Shown: positions 51,334-61,256 of the stretch, in pieces
How positions within the stretch are numbered: position 1 is the stretch's first letter
Layout: each line of letters opens with the position of its first letter
From: Gammaproteobacteria bacterium
GTDB taxonomy: Bacteria > Pseudomonadota > Gammaproteobacteria > Pseudomonadales > UBA5518
Assembly: GCA_016718385.1 (NCBI GenBank)
Contig: JADKDK010000006.1
Span: 186,001 to 250,000, forward strand
Direction: 5' to 3'
DNA length: 64,000 nucleotides
Made by a program: the position numbers and the translations under genes
Notes under the pieces: model-generated
The model's database searches: none
The model's input: only the letters and a program-made list of their open reading frames with translations
Told to the model about the DNA's origin: nothing

Positions 51334-53328
51334 ATGGGAATTCGCCCGCAGATCAACTCTGCGGACATCGGCACGCGTCCCTTGCGCGTGCTGGTCATCA
51401 GCCGCAACTTGCCGCCCCTAATTGGAGGCATGGAGCGCCTCGTCGCCAACGCGGTTATCGAACTCGCACGGCTACACCACGTCACGGTCATCGGGCCTGC
51501 CGGTTGCGCCCAGACGCTCCCCCCCCAGATCAAAGCCTACGAGGCCCTTGGCCATGGCGCTTTTGCCTATTTGACTTCCGCTCTACCCCTGGCCCTCATT
51601 TCAGCACTTAGCGAACGGCCTGACGTGATACTCGCGGGCAGCGGCCTGACGGCCCCGATCGCCCGCATTGTTTCGGTGGTGGCACGCGCGCCTTACGCAG
51701 TCCTCATACATGGCCTGGACGTGATTGTGCCGAACCGGCTCTATCAGACCGTGTTCATTCCCTGCTTGCGTGCGGCCGACGCGCTTATCGCAAACAGCGA
51801 GCACACTGCTGAACTGGCACGCTCGGCCGGCATAAGAGCGGATGCCATCACCGTGCTGCACCCCGGAGTGGAGTTCCCCGCCCCCGAGGCACGCGGATTC
51901 CGCGAAAGATTCGGAATCGGCGCGGAACAACCCTTGCTGTTAAGCGTTGGCCGCATCGTGCGCCGTAAAGGCCTACCGGAGTTCATCACACATTCGCTGC
52001 CCGCGCTTCGTGCGCGATTTCCCGAACTGATGTTCGCGATCATCGGTGAGGAGCCGACGGCAGCACTGCACAGTCCCAGCGCAGAAATGCCTGCAATTCG
52101 GGAGGCAATTGCACAACAAGGACTCGAGGACAGCGTCACGATCTGTGGTCGGGTTACGGAGGAACTGCTTCACTCCGCCTACTCGGACGCGGACGCCCTG
52201 GTGTTTCCGGTGCTCGAACTGCCCGGTGATGTCGAAGGCTTCGGCATGGTGGCGGTCGAGGCGGCCGCGCATGGGCTACCGACTTTTGGCTTTCGCGCGG
52301 GCGGTGTATCAGATGCCGTACTTCAGGGTGTCACGGGCGAACTAGTACTACCCGGCGACTATTGCTCCCTAACGAAGCATCTCGCGGAACACCTCCCGAT
52401 TGCGGCACAACGGCGCTACTCCGAGGAATGCCACGCTCACGCATGTGCTAACAGCTGGTCGAATTACGGTCGTCGCCTGCACGCGATGCTGTTGGCTACA
52501 TCGACCAAAACTAAGCCCGGCCGCACCCGCGGCTACCAATACGGCTACTCGTCCCTGCATCCGGAAGTCAACGACATCCTGTCCCGAGAACGCAAGGCGA
52601 TTACCGCACTCACCGTAATCAAGCATCATCTCGGAAGGGACATCAAACGCCTTCGCGTTGCGGACGTCGGTGGGTCAGGCGGCGTGATGGCGGCGCATTT
52701 TGCCTGTGAGGGTGCCATCGTGACGGTAGTCGATATCGATGAAGCGGCCCTCGCTAACGCCAAGACGCGTTTTCCGTTCGAAAATCTGGAATTCCGGGTA
52801 GGCGATGCGCTTGCGCTGGACTTTCCGGACGCAAGCCAGGACATCGTGCTCTGTTGCCATGTCTACGAGCATGTGACCGACCCTACGCGCATGATGCGCG
52901 AGATTCGCCGCGTGCTACGACCGGGCGGCATATGCTATTTCGCCGCTGGCAACAGGCTCGCATGGCGAGAACCGCATTACGGTCTGCCACTGTTGTCCAT
53001 ATTTCCACCTTGGTTGGCCCATCTTTATCTTCGAGTGACCGGCCGCGGAACGCATTACCACGAACGCCATCTTTACTATCCACAACTGCGAAAACTGGTG
53101 GCTGACTTTGCTCTGACTGACTACACCGGATCTGTGATTCGTGAAGCAGATCGATACGGCACGCGCTACATGATAGGCTCAGGAACCGTGCGCCAGTCGT
53201 TGGCTTTGCTCTTATTGGAAACGCTACCGATGGCATTCCCATCGTTCATATGGATATTGCAACGCAAAGATGATTCAACGTCATCAGAACGCGCGCCGGG
53301 AGCATGCAGCCGATCGCAGCAGAGTTGA
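51334..53328 (+). CDS. Fused glycosyltransferase family 4 / SAM methyltransferase
   Basis: A 664-residue protein. Residues about 15-390 form a GT-B, family 4 glycosyltransferase (GGMERLVAN near the start; FGMVAVEAAAHGLP late in the domain). After a linker, residues about 430-600 are a class I methyltransferase (VADVGGSGGVMAAHF, then HVYEHVTDPTRMMREIRRVLRPGG). It probably adds and modifies a sugar of a surface polysaccharide. First gene of the polysaccharide region and the start of AT-richer DNA. It overlaps nothing upstream. Confidence 0.9.
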   Translation: MGIRPQINSADIGTRPLRVLVISRNLPPLIGGMERLVANAVIELARLHHVTVIGPAGCAQTLPPQIKAYEALGHGAFAYLTSALPLALISALSERPDVILAGSGLTAPIARIVSVVARAPYAVLIHGLDVIVPNRLYQTVFIPCLRAADALIANSEHTAELARSAGIRADAITVLHPGVEFPAPEARGFRERFGIGAEQPLLLSVGRIVRRKGLPEFITHSLPALRARFPELMFAIIGEEPTAALHSPSAEMPAIREAIAQQGLEDSVTICGRVTEELLHSAYSDADALVFPVLELPGDVEGFGMVAVEAAAHGLPTFGFRAGGVSDAVLQGVTGELVLPGDYCSLTKHLAEHLPIAAQRRYSEECHAHACANSWSNYGRRLHAMLLATSTKTKPGRTRGYQYGYSSLHPEVNDILSRERKAITALTVIKHHLGRDIKRLRVADVGGSGGVMAAHFACEGAIVTVVDIDEAALANAKTRFPFENLEFRVGDALALDFPDASQDIVLCCHVYEHVTDPTRMMREIRRVLRPGGICYFAAGNRLAWREPHYGLPLLSIFPPWLAHLYLRVTGRGTHYHERHLYYPQLRKLVADFALTDYTGSVIREADRYGTRYMIGSGTVRQSLALLLLETLPMAFPSFIWILQRKDDSTSSERAPGACSRSQQS

Positions 53329-53363
53329 CATGCCCGGCCAGTCGTCGCGTGGAGATCCGACAC

Positions 53364-54092
53364 ATGAAATCAGCCCGAGAAAAACCGATGACGCATCCCC
53401 AAGTAATAGCTGTAATGCAACCTTACTTCTTTCCGTACATCGGCTATTATCAGATGGCGTTCTCAGTGGACGAATTCGTCTTCTTTGACGACGTAAACTT
53501 TTTCAAGAAGGGCTACATTAATCGCAACCGCATCCTGCTGCACGGCCGTTCCCACCAGTTCACGATACCGATATCGCAGGTCAGCCAAAACCGAAAGATT
53601 TGCGAACACCAATATGCGGCGCAATGGGGACAGTTCCTGCGATTGATCAAAGTGGCCTATTGTCACGCCCCTTTCTTTCAGGACGCATACTCGCTCATTG
53701 AGTCTACGGTTATCAACGAAGAGGAGAATGTCGCGATCAAGAACGCCGCCAGCATCATGAACGTCTTCCACTACCTGGGAATCACCAAGAGATGGTCGCG
53801 TGCGCAAGCCCTCGATCTGGGAGAGACCCTCAAAGGCGAAAGCAGAGTACTGGAGATATGCGCCCGAAAAAAAGCAACAACGTATAGGAACTCAATCGGA
53901 GGAAAGTCGCTTTACTCTCACGACAGCTTTCGTCGCAGGGGAATCGAACTGACATTCATCCAGCCATCCGAATTAGCCTACGAACAACGCACTGGTGCGT
54001 GTACACCAAATCTGTCGATCATCGACGTTCTCATGTTCTGCAACGTCGAACAGACCAAGTACCTGCTCGGGCAGTACACACTTGAAGCCTAG
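53364..54092 (+). CDS. WbqC-family protein
   Basis: A 242-residue protein with the WbqC signature VIAVMQPYFFPYIGYYQM and FDDVNFFKKGYINRN. WbqC-like proteins are found in O-antigen or capsule clusters, often with aminotransferases, and may act in amino-sugar chemistry; no activity is proven. The ATG at 53364 follows GGAGATCC; an ATG at 53388 is also possible. It is 35 bp after the GT4/methyltransferase gene. Confidence 0.88.
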   Translation: MKSAREKPMTHPQVIAVMQPYFFPYIGYYQMAFSVDEFVFFDDVNFFKKGYINRNRILLHGRSHQFTIPISQVSQNRKICEHQYAAQWGQFLRLIKVAYCHAPFFQDAYSLIESTVINEEENVAIKNAASIMNVFHYLGITKRWSRAQALDLGETLKGESRVLEICARKKATTYRNSIGGKSLYSHDSFRRRGIELTFIQPSELAYEQRTGACTPNLSIIDVLMFCNVEQTKYLLGQYTLEA

Positions 54093-54753
54093 ATTCGCCA
54101 TAATTTCCTCGACGGGAGCATCCGTCGTAAAGGTGGTCTTTGCCAAAGCACGCGCTCGCGCATTCGCCTTCTGCCCGTCGCTAGTTATCACAGATAGGCC
54201 GTGTGCTGCCGCAGAGTTCGCCATAGAGCATAACATTCCGCACGAGCGCGTTAGCGGACCGCCCTCTGCAACCACGTCAGATGAAATCCTTTCTGAGCTG
54301 CAGCGTCACGAAATTGAGTTTGCTTATGTGTTCTACTCCAGAATGTTGGAGGGCGCGCTGATCGAGCAGTACTGCGGAAGACTGATAAACTTTCACCCAT
54401 CCATGCTGCCCGCACATCCTGGCCTGAGAGGCTTTGAGGATTCTGTTAGTTCCAAGTCGCTACTCATCGGTACGACCATCCACGTTGTCGATGCCGGTAT
54501 GGATTCAGGAACTCAACTCCTGCAGACGGTCGCGTCTTCGCGCGGCACCAAGGATGTCGCGTCCCTTCGCCACATCCTATTTGCGCAGCAATGCGCAAGC
54601 CTTTACCAAATTCACACATGGATTACGTCGGGAAGCCTGACGCTGACGCCACTCAAATTCGCGGACAGCATCCAATTCATCCTGCGCGAAGGATTCTGCC
54701 CTGCGATCTCAGCTGGGGCATTGCTTCTATATGAGGAACTGCTATCCGAATAG
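54082..54753 (+). CDS. Formyltransferase-like protein (sugar N-formyltransferase candidate)
   Basis: A 223-residue formyl_trans_N protein with the motif INFHPSMLPAHPGLRGF and the later HVVDAGMDSGTQLLQ. Catalytic-type N, H and D residues are in place. PurN-like in size but sits in a polysaccharide cluster, so N-formylation of an amino sugar is more likely. The TTG at 54082 overlaps the wbqC stop; the family core begins at RFAIISSTG. No ATG gives a sensible start. Confidence 0.78.
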   Translation: MKPRFAIISSTGASVVKVVFAKARARAFAFCPSLVITDRPCAAAEFAIEHNIPHERVSGPPSATTSDEILSELQRHEIEFAYVFYSRMLEGALIEQYCGRLINFHPSMLPAHPGLRGFEDSVSSKSLLIGTTIHVVDAGMDSGTQLLQTVASSRGTKDVASLRHILFAQQCASLYQIHTWITSGSLTLTPLKFADSIQFILREGFCPAISAGALLLYEELLSE

Positions 54754-54791
54754 CACCGGCCCCCCTCGAGTCGTAAGTACCGGGCGATTGA

Positions 54792-55589
54792 CTAGTCCCC
54801 CTCCTGTAATTGGGCTTTGGTGTAAAGAAAAAATGGCTCATCTTCGTTTACCCCGAATCTTGAGCCACTGAATTCTGGAAGCGACTCCCTGTGCGTCTTC
54901 ACGAGCGGGACAAGACCCGACGATGCGAATTCTCTGAAGATATCTCGCCCGAACAATCTTGCGTGATCCTCCTGGCCATACGCTTGCAGGCGAGCAATGT
55001 CAGAAACTATTCCGGGGTCTTCCCATGTGCGTTCCAGCCCTCCACTGAACGGAGTCTGAATGATCGCGCTTCCGCCCGGCTTCAAAACGCGCAAGACCTC
55101 TGCGAGCGCCAACTGATAGCTGCTGACATGCTCCAGCACATGGTTTGCGATCAGCAGATCCACACTCGCGTCAGCAAAGGGCATACTTAACATATCCACG
55201 CGCTGAATGCCGGCCGCAGATGGAAGCAGGTCACAAGGGGTGTAACTAGCCGGCGCCGCCTTGAGAATGCACTTCAACAAATGCGGCTCCGGAGCAAAAT
55301 GAACTACTGTTTTTCCGGTGAGGTCAGCGAGAATGCCCGCCGATACGAGGTACATAAAGACGTGGCGCTCACGATCATGGCAACCGCACCAGGGACACTC
55401 AAACTGATCCAGGTTGCTCCCCACGATTCCTATTGCGGCGATCATTGACGGCAGCGAGGCATGACCCTGCCCCCTGTAGGGCAGGAATCGGTAACAATTT
55501 CGCCCGCACAGCACGCATACCCGCGCACGCGGGTATGCGTAGCGCGCGACCAGCGTATCCAGCATCTTCAACCATCGAGACGTACTCAC
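54792..55589 (-). CDS. SAM-dependent methyltransferase with zinc-binding cysteines
   Basis: A 265-residue protein. Cysteine pairs (CVLC and CPWCGCHDRERH) fit the zinc-type N-terminus of this methyltransferase group. The methyltransferase core follows (VLEHVSSYQLALAEVLRVLKPGG). Two strong palindromes lie within the coding 5' part (55466-55540). It is convergent with the formyltransferase gene. Target unknown; probably a cell-surface glycan. Confidence 0.82.
   Translation of the reverse strand: MSTSRWLKMLDTLVARYAYPRARVCVLCGRNCYRFLPYRGQGHASLPSMIAAIGIVGSNLDQFECPWCGCHDRERHVFMYLVSAGILADLTGKTVVHFAPEPHLLKCILKAAPASYTPCDLLPSAAGIQRVDMLSMPFADASVDLLIANHVLEHVSSYQLALAEVLRVLKPGGSAIIQTPFSGGLERTWEDPGIVSDIARLQAYGQEDHARLFGRDIFREFASSGLVPLVKTHRESLPEFSGSRFGVNEDEPFFLYTKAQLQEGD
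55466..55540. repeat. Two hairpins inside the methyltransferase gene
   Basis: CCTGCCC and GGGCAGG pair around CCTGTA at 55466-55485. A perfect palindrome with 13-base arms (ACGCATACCCGCG and its complement) and a two-base loop lies at 55513-55540. The second resembles the well-known REP whose translation reads RIPACAGM in another frame. Confidence 0.8.
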
Positions 55590-55595
55590 CTCGCG

Positions 55596-56552
55596 TCAAC
55601 GCCAGAAATAAACGGGAACCGAATGCCCGCCGATCATGCTTGCAAGTCGATTACGAAGGAACCACCAAACGCCCACCGCCAGTCTGAATACCACGTAGAT
55701 CGTCAGCCTGGCCCGGTGTCGCTGGACTTCTCGAAAGACCAACGGAATCCAGAACTTCATGATGCCAAGCGACCCCGAACGCACCGCCGTGAAGGTAACC
55801 CTTCGTAAGAAATCGGCGGCAGCCGATATCCTTACCGCGTCAGAGGTACGCGACTCGTCAATTTCCCGAATTGATTCCCAATATCGCATACGCACATGAT
55901 TACTCTGGCTCAAAACCATGGATGTAGCAGTATTGATTCTATAAGCGACGCCCGGGCGATTAAGATACCCAATGTCGCCTCGGCCAGCCAGGAAGAGGTG
56001 CAACTTATAGTCGAGATAGTCCGCTGGCCACGACAATATGTCTTGGCCCACTGTAGCCCGATACAAGACCGAGCTGTGGTTCAGGAAGTTCCCTCGACTC
56101 AGGAGATAGTCGAGGCCGAAACGCTCTGGCTGTCGATTATTGAATATCCCGATCAACGCACCGCACGTATCTACGCATAGCGCGTTCGTGTATACAGCCG
56201 CCACCGAAGACGAGCCCCCAATCAAATCAATTTGCGCCTTAAGCTTGCCTGGAAGCCAGTAGTCGTCGCCGTCCAAATGCGCAATGAATCGACCACGCGC
56301 AGTGCGAATAAGGAACTGATAGTTACCGGCCGCTCCAAGCTTCTCCTTATCGCTAAAGTACCGGATACACTCTGGAAAGCGCTTAGCGAGCTCCATCGCG
56401 ATGACCCCTGTTCGATCCGTAGATCCGTCGTCGCCAATCAGGACTTCCAGTTGCACGTCTTGCGCCTGCATGACAACGCTCATGACGCAATCGTGTATGT
56501 ACTGCTCATGATTGAACGTCACAATGCAGACGCTTACACAGGGCGTACTCAC
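55596..56552 (-). CDS. Glycosyltransferase family 2
   Basis: A 318-residue GT-A enzyme starting VSVCIVTFNHEQYI, with the nucleotide-sugar motif GDDGSTDRT and the DXD-type HLDGDDYW. A C-terminal hydrophobic segment may anchor it. Start is GTG at 56552, overlapping the flippase stop by GTGA. Donor and acceptor cannot be told from sequence. Confidence 0.9.
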   Translation of the reverse strand: MSTPCVSVCIVTFNHEQYIHDCVMSVVMQAQDVQLEVLIGDDGSTDRTGVIAMELAKRFPECIRYFSDKEKLGAAGNYQFLIRTARGRFIAHLDGDDYWLPGKLKAQIDLIGGSSSVAAVYTNALCVDTCGALIGIFNNRQPERFGLDYLLSRGNFLNHSSVLYRATVGQDILSWPADYLDYKLHLFLAGRGDIGYLNRPGVAYRINTATSMVLSQSNHVRMRYWESIREIDESRTSDAVRISAAADFLRRVTFTAVRSGSLGIMKFWIPLVFREVQRHRARLTIYVVFRLAVGVWWFLRNRLASMIGGHSVPVYFWR

Positions 56553-58039
56553 AAAAACGTCCGCTTAAATTGATTTTTAAGGAAAGCGCGCGCGCTTCCC
56601 GCAACCAGCCCCCCCGCAGCCATCGCGACTATTACAGACACAAGGATCCATGCCACTGTCCCGAGTTCGGGCAAACCAGCCGGCATCCCCGAAGCCCCAA
56701 CCCAAAGCACCGCAGCGACTGTGATGCCAACAGGAAAAACGTAGATGAAATGCCACCGCCACGCTTCCGCTGGCATGAATCTAAGATGAACGAGAGGCAC
56801 CCAGATCAGCAAGAACGCGAGGTTTACAGAAAACAGCGCCGCCCCCGCTCCTCGTGCATCTCCAATGACAGCACCGCCAATCACCGCCGGCACGAGAATC
56901 AGCAATAGTAGAATATTGCCGACGATATGCAGACTGAGTTGCCCCTTCGCAAACTGAAGCATAAATGGAATTCCCAGCAAGCCAACCACGGAATTATTAA
57001 GCCCGTACCAAAACAGAACGGGCGCGGAGGCAACAGCAGCAGCTTCACTTCCCGTCCAGATTCGGAGCATGGGTTCTGCATAGAAAGCCACACCCGCGCC
57101 AAGCCCCACAAAACCTATTACCGCAAGCTCAGTACATGAGCGATAGAACGTCGTAATCGTAGCCGCATTACTCGACTCCAAAAGAATCGTAAGTCTTGGC
57201 TGAACCGTCTGGCTGAACGGAATGGAAAAAACGAGAACGCCGCTAGCGGCCGCCGCCGCCAGCGCGAAGTGCCCATAATCGTGCAAGGACAAAAGGCCGG
57301 AGAGAGCCAATCTGTCGACTTGTGATACAGCTATCCATATCACCGAAAGAAATGACATGCTTTTGAGCATCGGCAGCAACATAAGCAGAGTGCGAGTGAC
57401 GCTTACCTCACTTTCAATGCGCGGCATAGCACCCCTCACCGCCCAGGCGAACGCACAGAATTCCGCCAAACTGATCGCGACTTGAAACTGGAAGAAGCTC
57501 TCTGGATCGTTGGATACGTAAGCTACAAATGGCACGGCGCCGGCAAATCGAACTGTCGCGAATATCGCGCTTAAGGCGTTCACGCGATCCAGTCGCTCTA
57601 GCCCCACCAGTGCCGATCTGTAAAGGCCAGTCGCCCAGCGCAACGCGACTGCGAAGCCTATATAAGCCACGCAGCGTGCAACAGTTGCTGCGGAAAATTC
57701 GCCGACCCCCAACCATTCCGTTGCAATCCACCCACTCGCTCCGACGATCGCAGCCGCGATCGCGGCGGCCATCCCCGCTTGAACGATCGCAAACCCGCGC
57801 AGGCATGCGACTGCATCTTCCGCAGTAATCGCTCCGACCGTGAATCGTGCCATTTCCCGGAGTAATACCGACGCGGCGCCTAAATCGGCAATCTGCGCCC
57901 ATGCCTGTAGCATGAGAAAGAAGCCAATCAGTCCAAACGCCTCCGCTCCAACTTGTTGGAGCAATATCGGCATGAACAGGATGCTTACAAGCGTAACGTA
58001 TGCCTGCGAAAGGTACGCGCGCAGCACCCTGCTTGTCAC
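56549..58039 (-). CDS. Polysaccharide/O-unit flippase (Wzx-like)
   Basis: A 496-residue membrane protein with about 12-14 helices and the start of the PST/Wzx family (YVTLVSILFMPILLQQVGAEAFGLIGFF). It would flip undecaprenyl-linked repeat units across the inner membrane. It overlaps the downstream glycosyltransferase. The 100 bp between it and the aminotransferase hold no gene. Confidence 0.9.
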   Translation of the reverse strand: MTSRVLRAYLSQAYVTLVSILFMPILLQQVGAEAFGLIGFFLMLQAWAQIADLGAASVLLREMARFTVGAITAEDAVACLRGFAIVQAGMAAAIAAAIVGASGWIATEWLGVGEFSAATVARCVAYIGFAVALRWATGLYRSALVGLERLDRVNALSAIFATVRFAGAVPFVAYVSNDPESFFQFQVAISLAEFCAFAWAVRGAMPRIESEVSVTRTLLMLLPMLKSMSFLSVIWIAVSQVDRLALSGLLSLHDYGHFALAAAAASGVLVFSIPFSQTVQPRLTILLESSNAATITTFYRSCTELAVIGFVGLGAGVAFYAEPMLRIWTGSEAAAVASAPVLFWYGLNNSVVGLLGIPFMLQFAKGQLSLHIVGNILLLLILVPAVIGGAVIGDARGAGAALFSVNLAFLLIWVPLVHLRFMPAEAWRWHFIYVFPVGITVAAVLWVGASGMPAGLPELGTVAWILVSVIVAMAAGGLVAGSARAFLKNQFKRTFL

Positions 58040-58138
58040 GATCCAATAGCCTTAAGCGGCTTGCCATTCGCGCTTGCGAGGATGCCACGCATCAAAACAC
58101 ATGTCTTCATGGCGAACGCCGATAATGCGAACCCGATA

Positions 58139-59245
58139 CTAAGCTCTGAGCAGCTCACCGATCTTATGTATGACCGAGTCAGCCAGCCCAGGGTATATGG
58201 GAAGACAAATTACGCGCGAAGCAAGCCGATGCGCTTCCGAGAGGTTGGACGCCTTAGCGCTCGGTAGTGCACGATACATAGGGAACTCGCTGATTAGTGG
58301 ATAAAAGTAGCGTCTCGCAAAGATGCCGTGGCTGCGCAAGAGGTCAAACACCCCGTCACGCGACACCGGATAGCTCGAGTCTACCAAGATTGGAAAGTAG
58401 GAGAAATTGTGCCTCCGGGATCGCGGCTGGACAGGTATCGTTATGCCCTCTATCCCGTTGAGCATGGTGCGGTAGCGAGCATCGATGGCTGCGCGCTCAA
58501 GAAGCACCGATTCAACATGCTTCAATTGCACCAAACCGATCGCCGACTGTATTTCGTTCATCTTGCCATTGATGCCCGGGGCAACAACGGTCAATTCGTC
58601 GGCGAAGCCAAAATTCTTCAGGAAGTCGATTCGTCTCTTCGTCTTGGCGTCGGGACTGACTATCGCGCCACCTTCAAACGTTGTGAACACCTTAGTCGCA
58701 TGAAAGCTGAGAATCGACAGATCGCCGTGCCGTAGGATGCTTCCGCCGTCATCTTCGACGGCGAATGCATGGGCCGCGTCGTAGATCACCTTCAGGCCGT
58801 ATGTATCGGCAATGGTCTGGATTGCGTTGATGTCACATGGGCATCCATACACATGAACAGGTAGGATGGCCGTAGTCTGCGGTGTGATTGCGGCTTCGAT
58901 CTTTGACGGATCGAGATTGAATGTGACCGGATCAACGTCGACGAATACCGGCTTTATTCCGTTCCACAGCAACGAATGCGCCGTCGCTACAAAGCTATAG
59001 GGTGTCGTCACGACCTCGCCAGAGACTCTCTCCGCCTGTAGCGCAGTCAGGAGCGCAAGCGTTCCGTTGGCAAACAGCGAGACATGGTCTACGCCTAGGT
59101 AGCGCGCCAGTTCCACCTCGAATTCCTGGTGAAATGGCCCGCTATTGGTTAGCTGATGGCTTTGCCATATCTGCTCCAGATAGGGCAGAACTTCGGCCAA
59201 AGGGGGAAGGTATGGCCTAGTGACGAACACATTATCACGACTCAT
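58139..59245 (-). CDS. DegT/DnrJ/EryC1-family aminotransferase
   Basis: A 368-residue PLP-dependent sugar aminotransferase. The Schiff-base lysine is K185 in SFHATKVF and the PLP aspartate is D156 in YDAAHA. Similar to enzymes making dTDP-4-amino or 3-amino-6-deoxy sugars (VioA, FdtB, QdtB types). Together with the WbqC and formyltransferase genes it suggests an N-formylated amino sugar. Start is the ATG at 59245. Confidence 0.92.
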   Translation of the reverse strand: MSRDNVFVTRPYLPPLAEVLPYLEQIWQSHQLTNSGPFHQEFEVELARYLGVDHVSLFANGTLALLTALQAERVSGEVVTTPYSFVATAHSLLWNGIKPVFVDVDPVTFNLDPSKIEAAITPQTTAILPVHVYGCPCDINAIQTIADTYGLKVIYDAAHAFAVEDDGGSILRHGDLSILSFHATKVFTTFEGGAIVSPDAKTKRRIDFLKNFGFADELTVVAPGINGKMNEIQSAIGLVQLKHVESVLLERAAIDARYRTMLNGIEGITIPVQPRSRRHNFSYFPILVDSSYPVSRDGVFDLLRSHGIFARRYFYPLISEFPMYRALPSAKASNLSEAHRLASRVICLPIYPGLADSVIHKIGELLRA

Positions 59246-59294
59246 TCAATGCAAACTCCGCGCACCCAAACTTACCCATCGCCGCATCCGTCGC

Positions 59295-60212
59295 TCAACC
59301 GTGCCGCATCCTGTGCCAGCAATACCATATCCAGCGGCCTAACGTGACCGCCCTGAACGGACAACGTTTGATGTGCATAAATCTAGCTGCACTACCCTGG
59401 ATCGTCGAGCCAAAGGAGTCTAGCAGCTCAACGTTGTCGACCGGAGCCAGATTCCTGAGAAGCACTGCCATTTCGGACGCCTGCCGCTTGCACCGCTGGT
59501 ACTTGTCGTCATCGACGACTTCTGCCACCCAGGCCTCCAGGCTACGCAAGCCCGTAGGGAAGCCGAGCGCATTGCGCGCATGCTGTCGGTAGCCGCACCG
59601 CGGCACCTGATCGTATAGTACGGATCCGCCTAAACCCAGCACGAGGAGTTGCATCCACCAGTCGTGCATAATGGCAGCGACTGGACGAGGTAATTTCCTC
59701 ACCAACTGCAGTACCTCATGGGTGAACACGATCGTATTACCGATGGCGACGTTCTGTATGGGCGCTGTCGCAAGAGTTGCAGGGGCATTCCTTAGGCGCC
59801 GCACTCCCAAGACCTTCCCCTCATCAGAAATGAGCTCAACCGCGCTGCAGTAAAGGGAGGGGGCACGACAGCGCTCCAGCAATCGAATCGCCTCAGCCAG
59901 CTTGCGCGGAGCCCACACGTCGTCTTGGTCCGCAAAGGCATAGTAGTCGGTCTGGTGCCCGGCGGACCACATGAGTTCGAAGTAGCCTGCCGGCACGCCT
60001 GCTCGCGCCGCATACACTGGCTGTACGTTTTCATGGCGTTCAGCATAGCTCTGTAGTATGTTGCGAGTGCTGTCCGTCGATCCGTCATCGCGCACCGCGA
60101 TCCTCAGATCCACATCTTGCTGCACGAGAATCGTGTCGAGTTGCTCCCGCAGAAATCGCTCTCCATTGTGCGTGCAAAGCAGCACCGTCACGGAAGGCCG
60201 GGACACAGGCAT
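59295..60212 (-). CDS. Glycosyltransferase family 2 (rhamnosyltransferase-like)
   Basis: A 305-residue GT-A protein starting SVTVLLCTHNGERFLREQLDT, with RDDGSTDSTR and FADQDDVW as nucleotide-sugar and DXD motifs. The layout fits alpha-L-rhamnosyl/glycosyl transferases of O-antigen clusters. Start is the ATG at 60212 (a GTG precedes it). It follows the next gene by 12 bp. Confidence 0.9.
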   Translation of the reverse strand: MPVSRPSVTVLLCTHNGERFLREQLDTILVQQDVDLRIAVRDDGSTDSTRNILQSYAERHENVQPVYAARAGVPAGYFELMWSAGHQTDYYAFADQDDVWAPRKLAEAIRLLERCRAPSLYCSAVELISDEGKVLGVRRLRNAPATLATAPIQNVAIGNTIVFTHEVLQLVRKLPRPVAAIMHDWWMQLLVLGLGGSVLYDQVPRCGYRQHARNALGFPTGLRSLEAWVAEVVDDDKYQRCKRQASEMAVLLRNLAPVDNVELLDSFGSTIQGSAARFMHIKRCPFRAVTLGRWIWYCWHRMRHG

Positions 60213-60224
60213 CACTTCGTGCGC

Positions 60225-61193
60225 CTATCTCGCGCTCACGCTCAAGGCGGATTTCCCTTTAGGACCGCGAAGGCCCTCCCGGAACCCCCGAGACATCTGG
60301 AGACGCTGCGCACCGCTGTTCGAGCCGGCGACACCAAACACGAGAAATGTCAGCAGGAGCTTGCCGATATTGAGCAGCTTCCACGCGACGGGAATGTACG
60401 CACGCCGCTGCAGGAGCATGCTATTCCGAAATATGTAGTAATGCCGGTTGGGTGGTCGTATCGGCCACACGTGCCAACCAAATAGCCAGTACTTCCTTGC
60501 ATCGATGCCCATGCGATGAACCATACGAACGCGGGGACACCCGTAGAGCCGGTATCCAGCAGCTTTGGCCCTGAAGCACCATTCTGTTTCGACATGATCA
60601 ATAAAGAGTTCTTCGTCAAACAGGCCCACCGAGTGAAGCGCCTCGACCGAAAGAAGTGATCCCGAACTATTGAGGCCGTCGACCTCGAAAGGGACTTCAC
60701 CATCTCCGCCGTGCAAACGTTTGTACACGAATACTCCGCGTCTTGTATGGAATGGAACTGCTACATTGGCGCGCGAATCATAAAGAATTGGCCCCACAGC
60801 GGCGACCTTCGCTCGCCTAGCAGCGCCGTCGAATGCATGCTCAAGGCTACTTACCATTCCGCCAGGTACACTGCTGTCGTGGTCTAAAGTCAGAATGAAT
60901 TCCAGATCTGGCATTGATTGTTGGGCAGCGCAAATACCTCGGTTCTGCGCAGCGGCGATGCCCAGGTTGTCGCCAAGCTTGAGCAGAAATACCTCGCATC
61001 TGCGCGCACTACGCTCGATCGCTTCAAGGCAAACCGATTCCGAACCGTTGTCCACCAGCCATACCGGGCATTGCTCAGACGCTGCGCTGATGAGCTCATC
61101 CAGTATCACGATATCGGGGTTAAACGTGACGATGACCGCGGCAGTTCTAGTGCTCTTCACGAAAACATCTTTCTTACGGCTCAAATTACTCAT
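60225..61193 (-). CDS. Glycosyltransferase family 2 (rhamnosyltransferase)
   Basis: A 322-residue protein. AAVIVTFNPD at the start, LVDNGSES, LTLDHDSSVP and a late DHVETEWCFRAKAAGYRLYGCP match the RfbN/WbbL-type rhamnosyltransferase group. A hydrophobic C-terminal segment follows. The ATG at 61193 is preferred over a GTG two codons upstream. Same orientation as its neighbours. Confidence 0.9.
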   Translation of the reverse strand: MSNLSRKKDVFVKSTRTAAVIVTFNPDIVILDELISAASEQCPVWLVDNGSESVCLEAIERSARRCEVFLLKLGDNLGIAAAQNRGICAAQQSMPDLEFILTLDHDSSVPGGMVSSLEHAFDGAARRAKVAAVGPILYDSRANVAVPFHTRRGVFVYKRLHGGDGEVPFEVDGLNSSGSLLSVEALHSVGLFDEELFIDHVETEWCFRAKAAGYRLYGCPRVRMVHRMGIDARKYWLFGWHVWPIRPPNRHYYIFRNSMLLQRRAYIPVAWKLLNIGKLLLTFLVFGVAGSNSGAQRLQMSRGFREGLRGPKGKSALSVSAR

Positions 61194-61256
61194 ACGCACG
61201 ATCCAGTCAATGCGATACCGAGCTACCGCGCCTCACGCTGAGGCATTGCCACCGAG

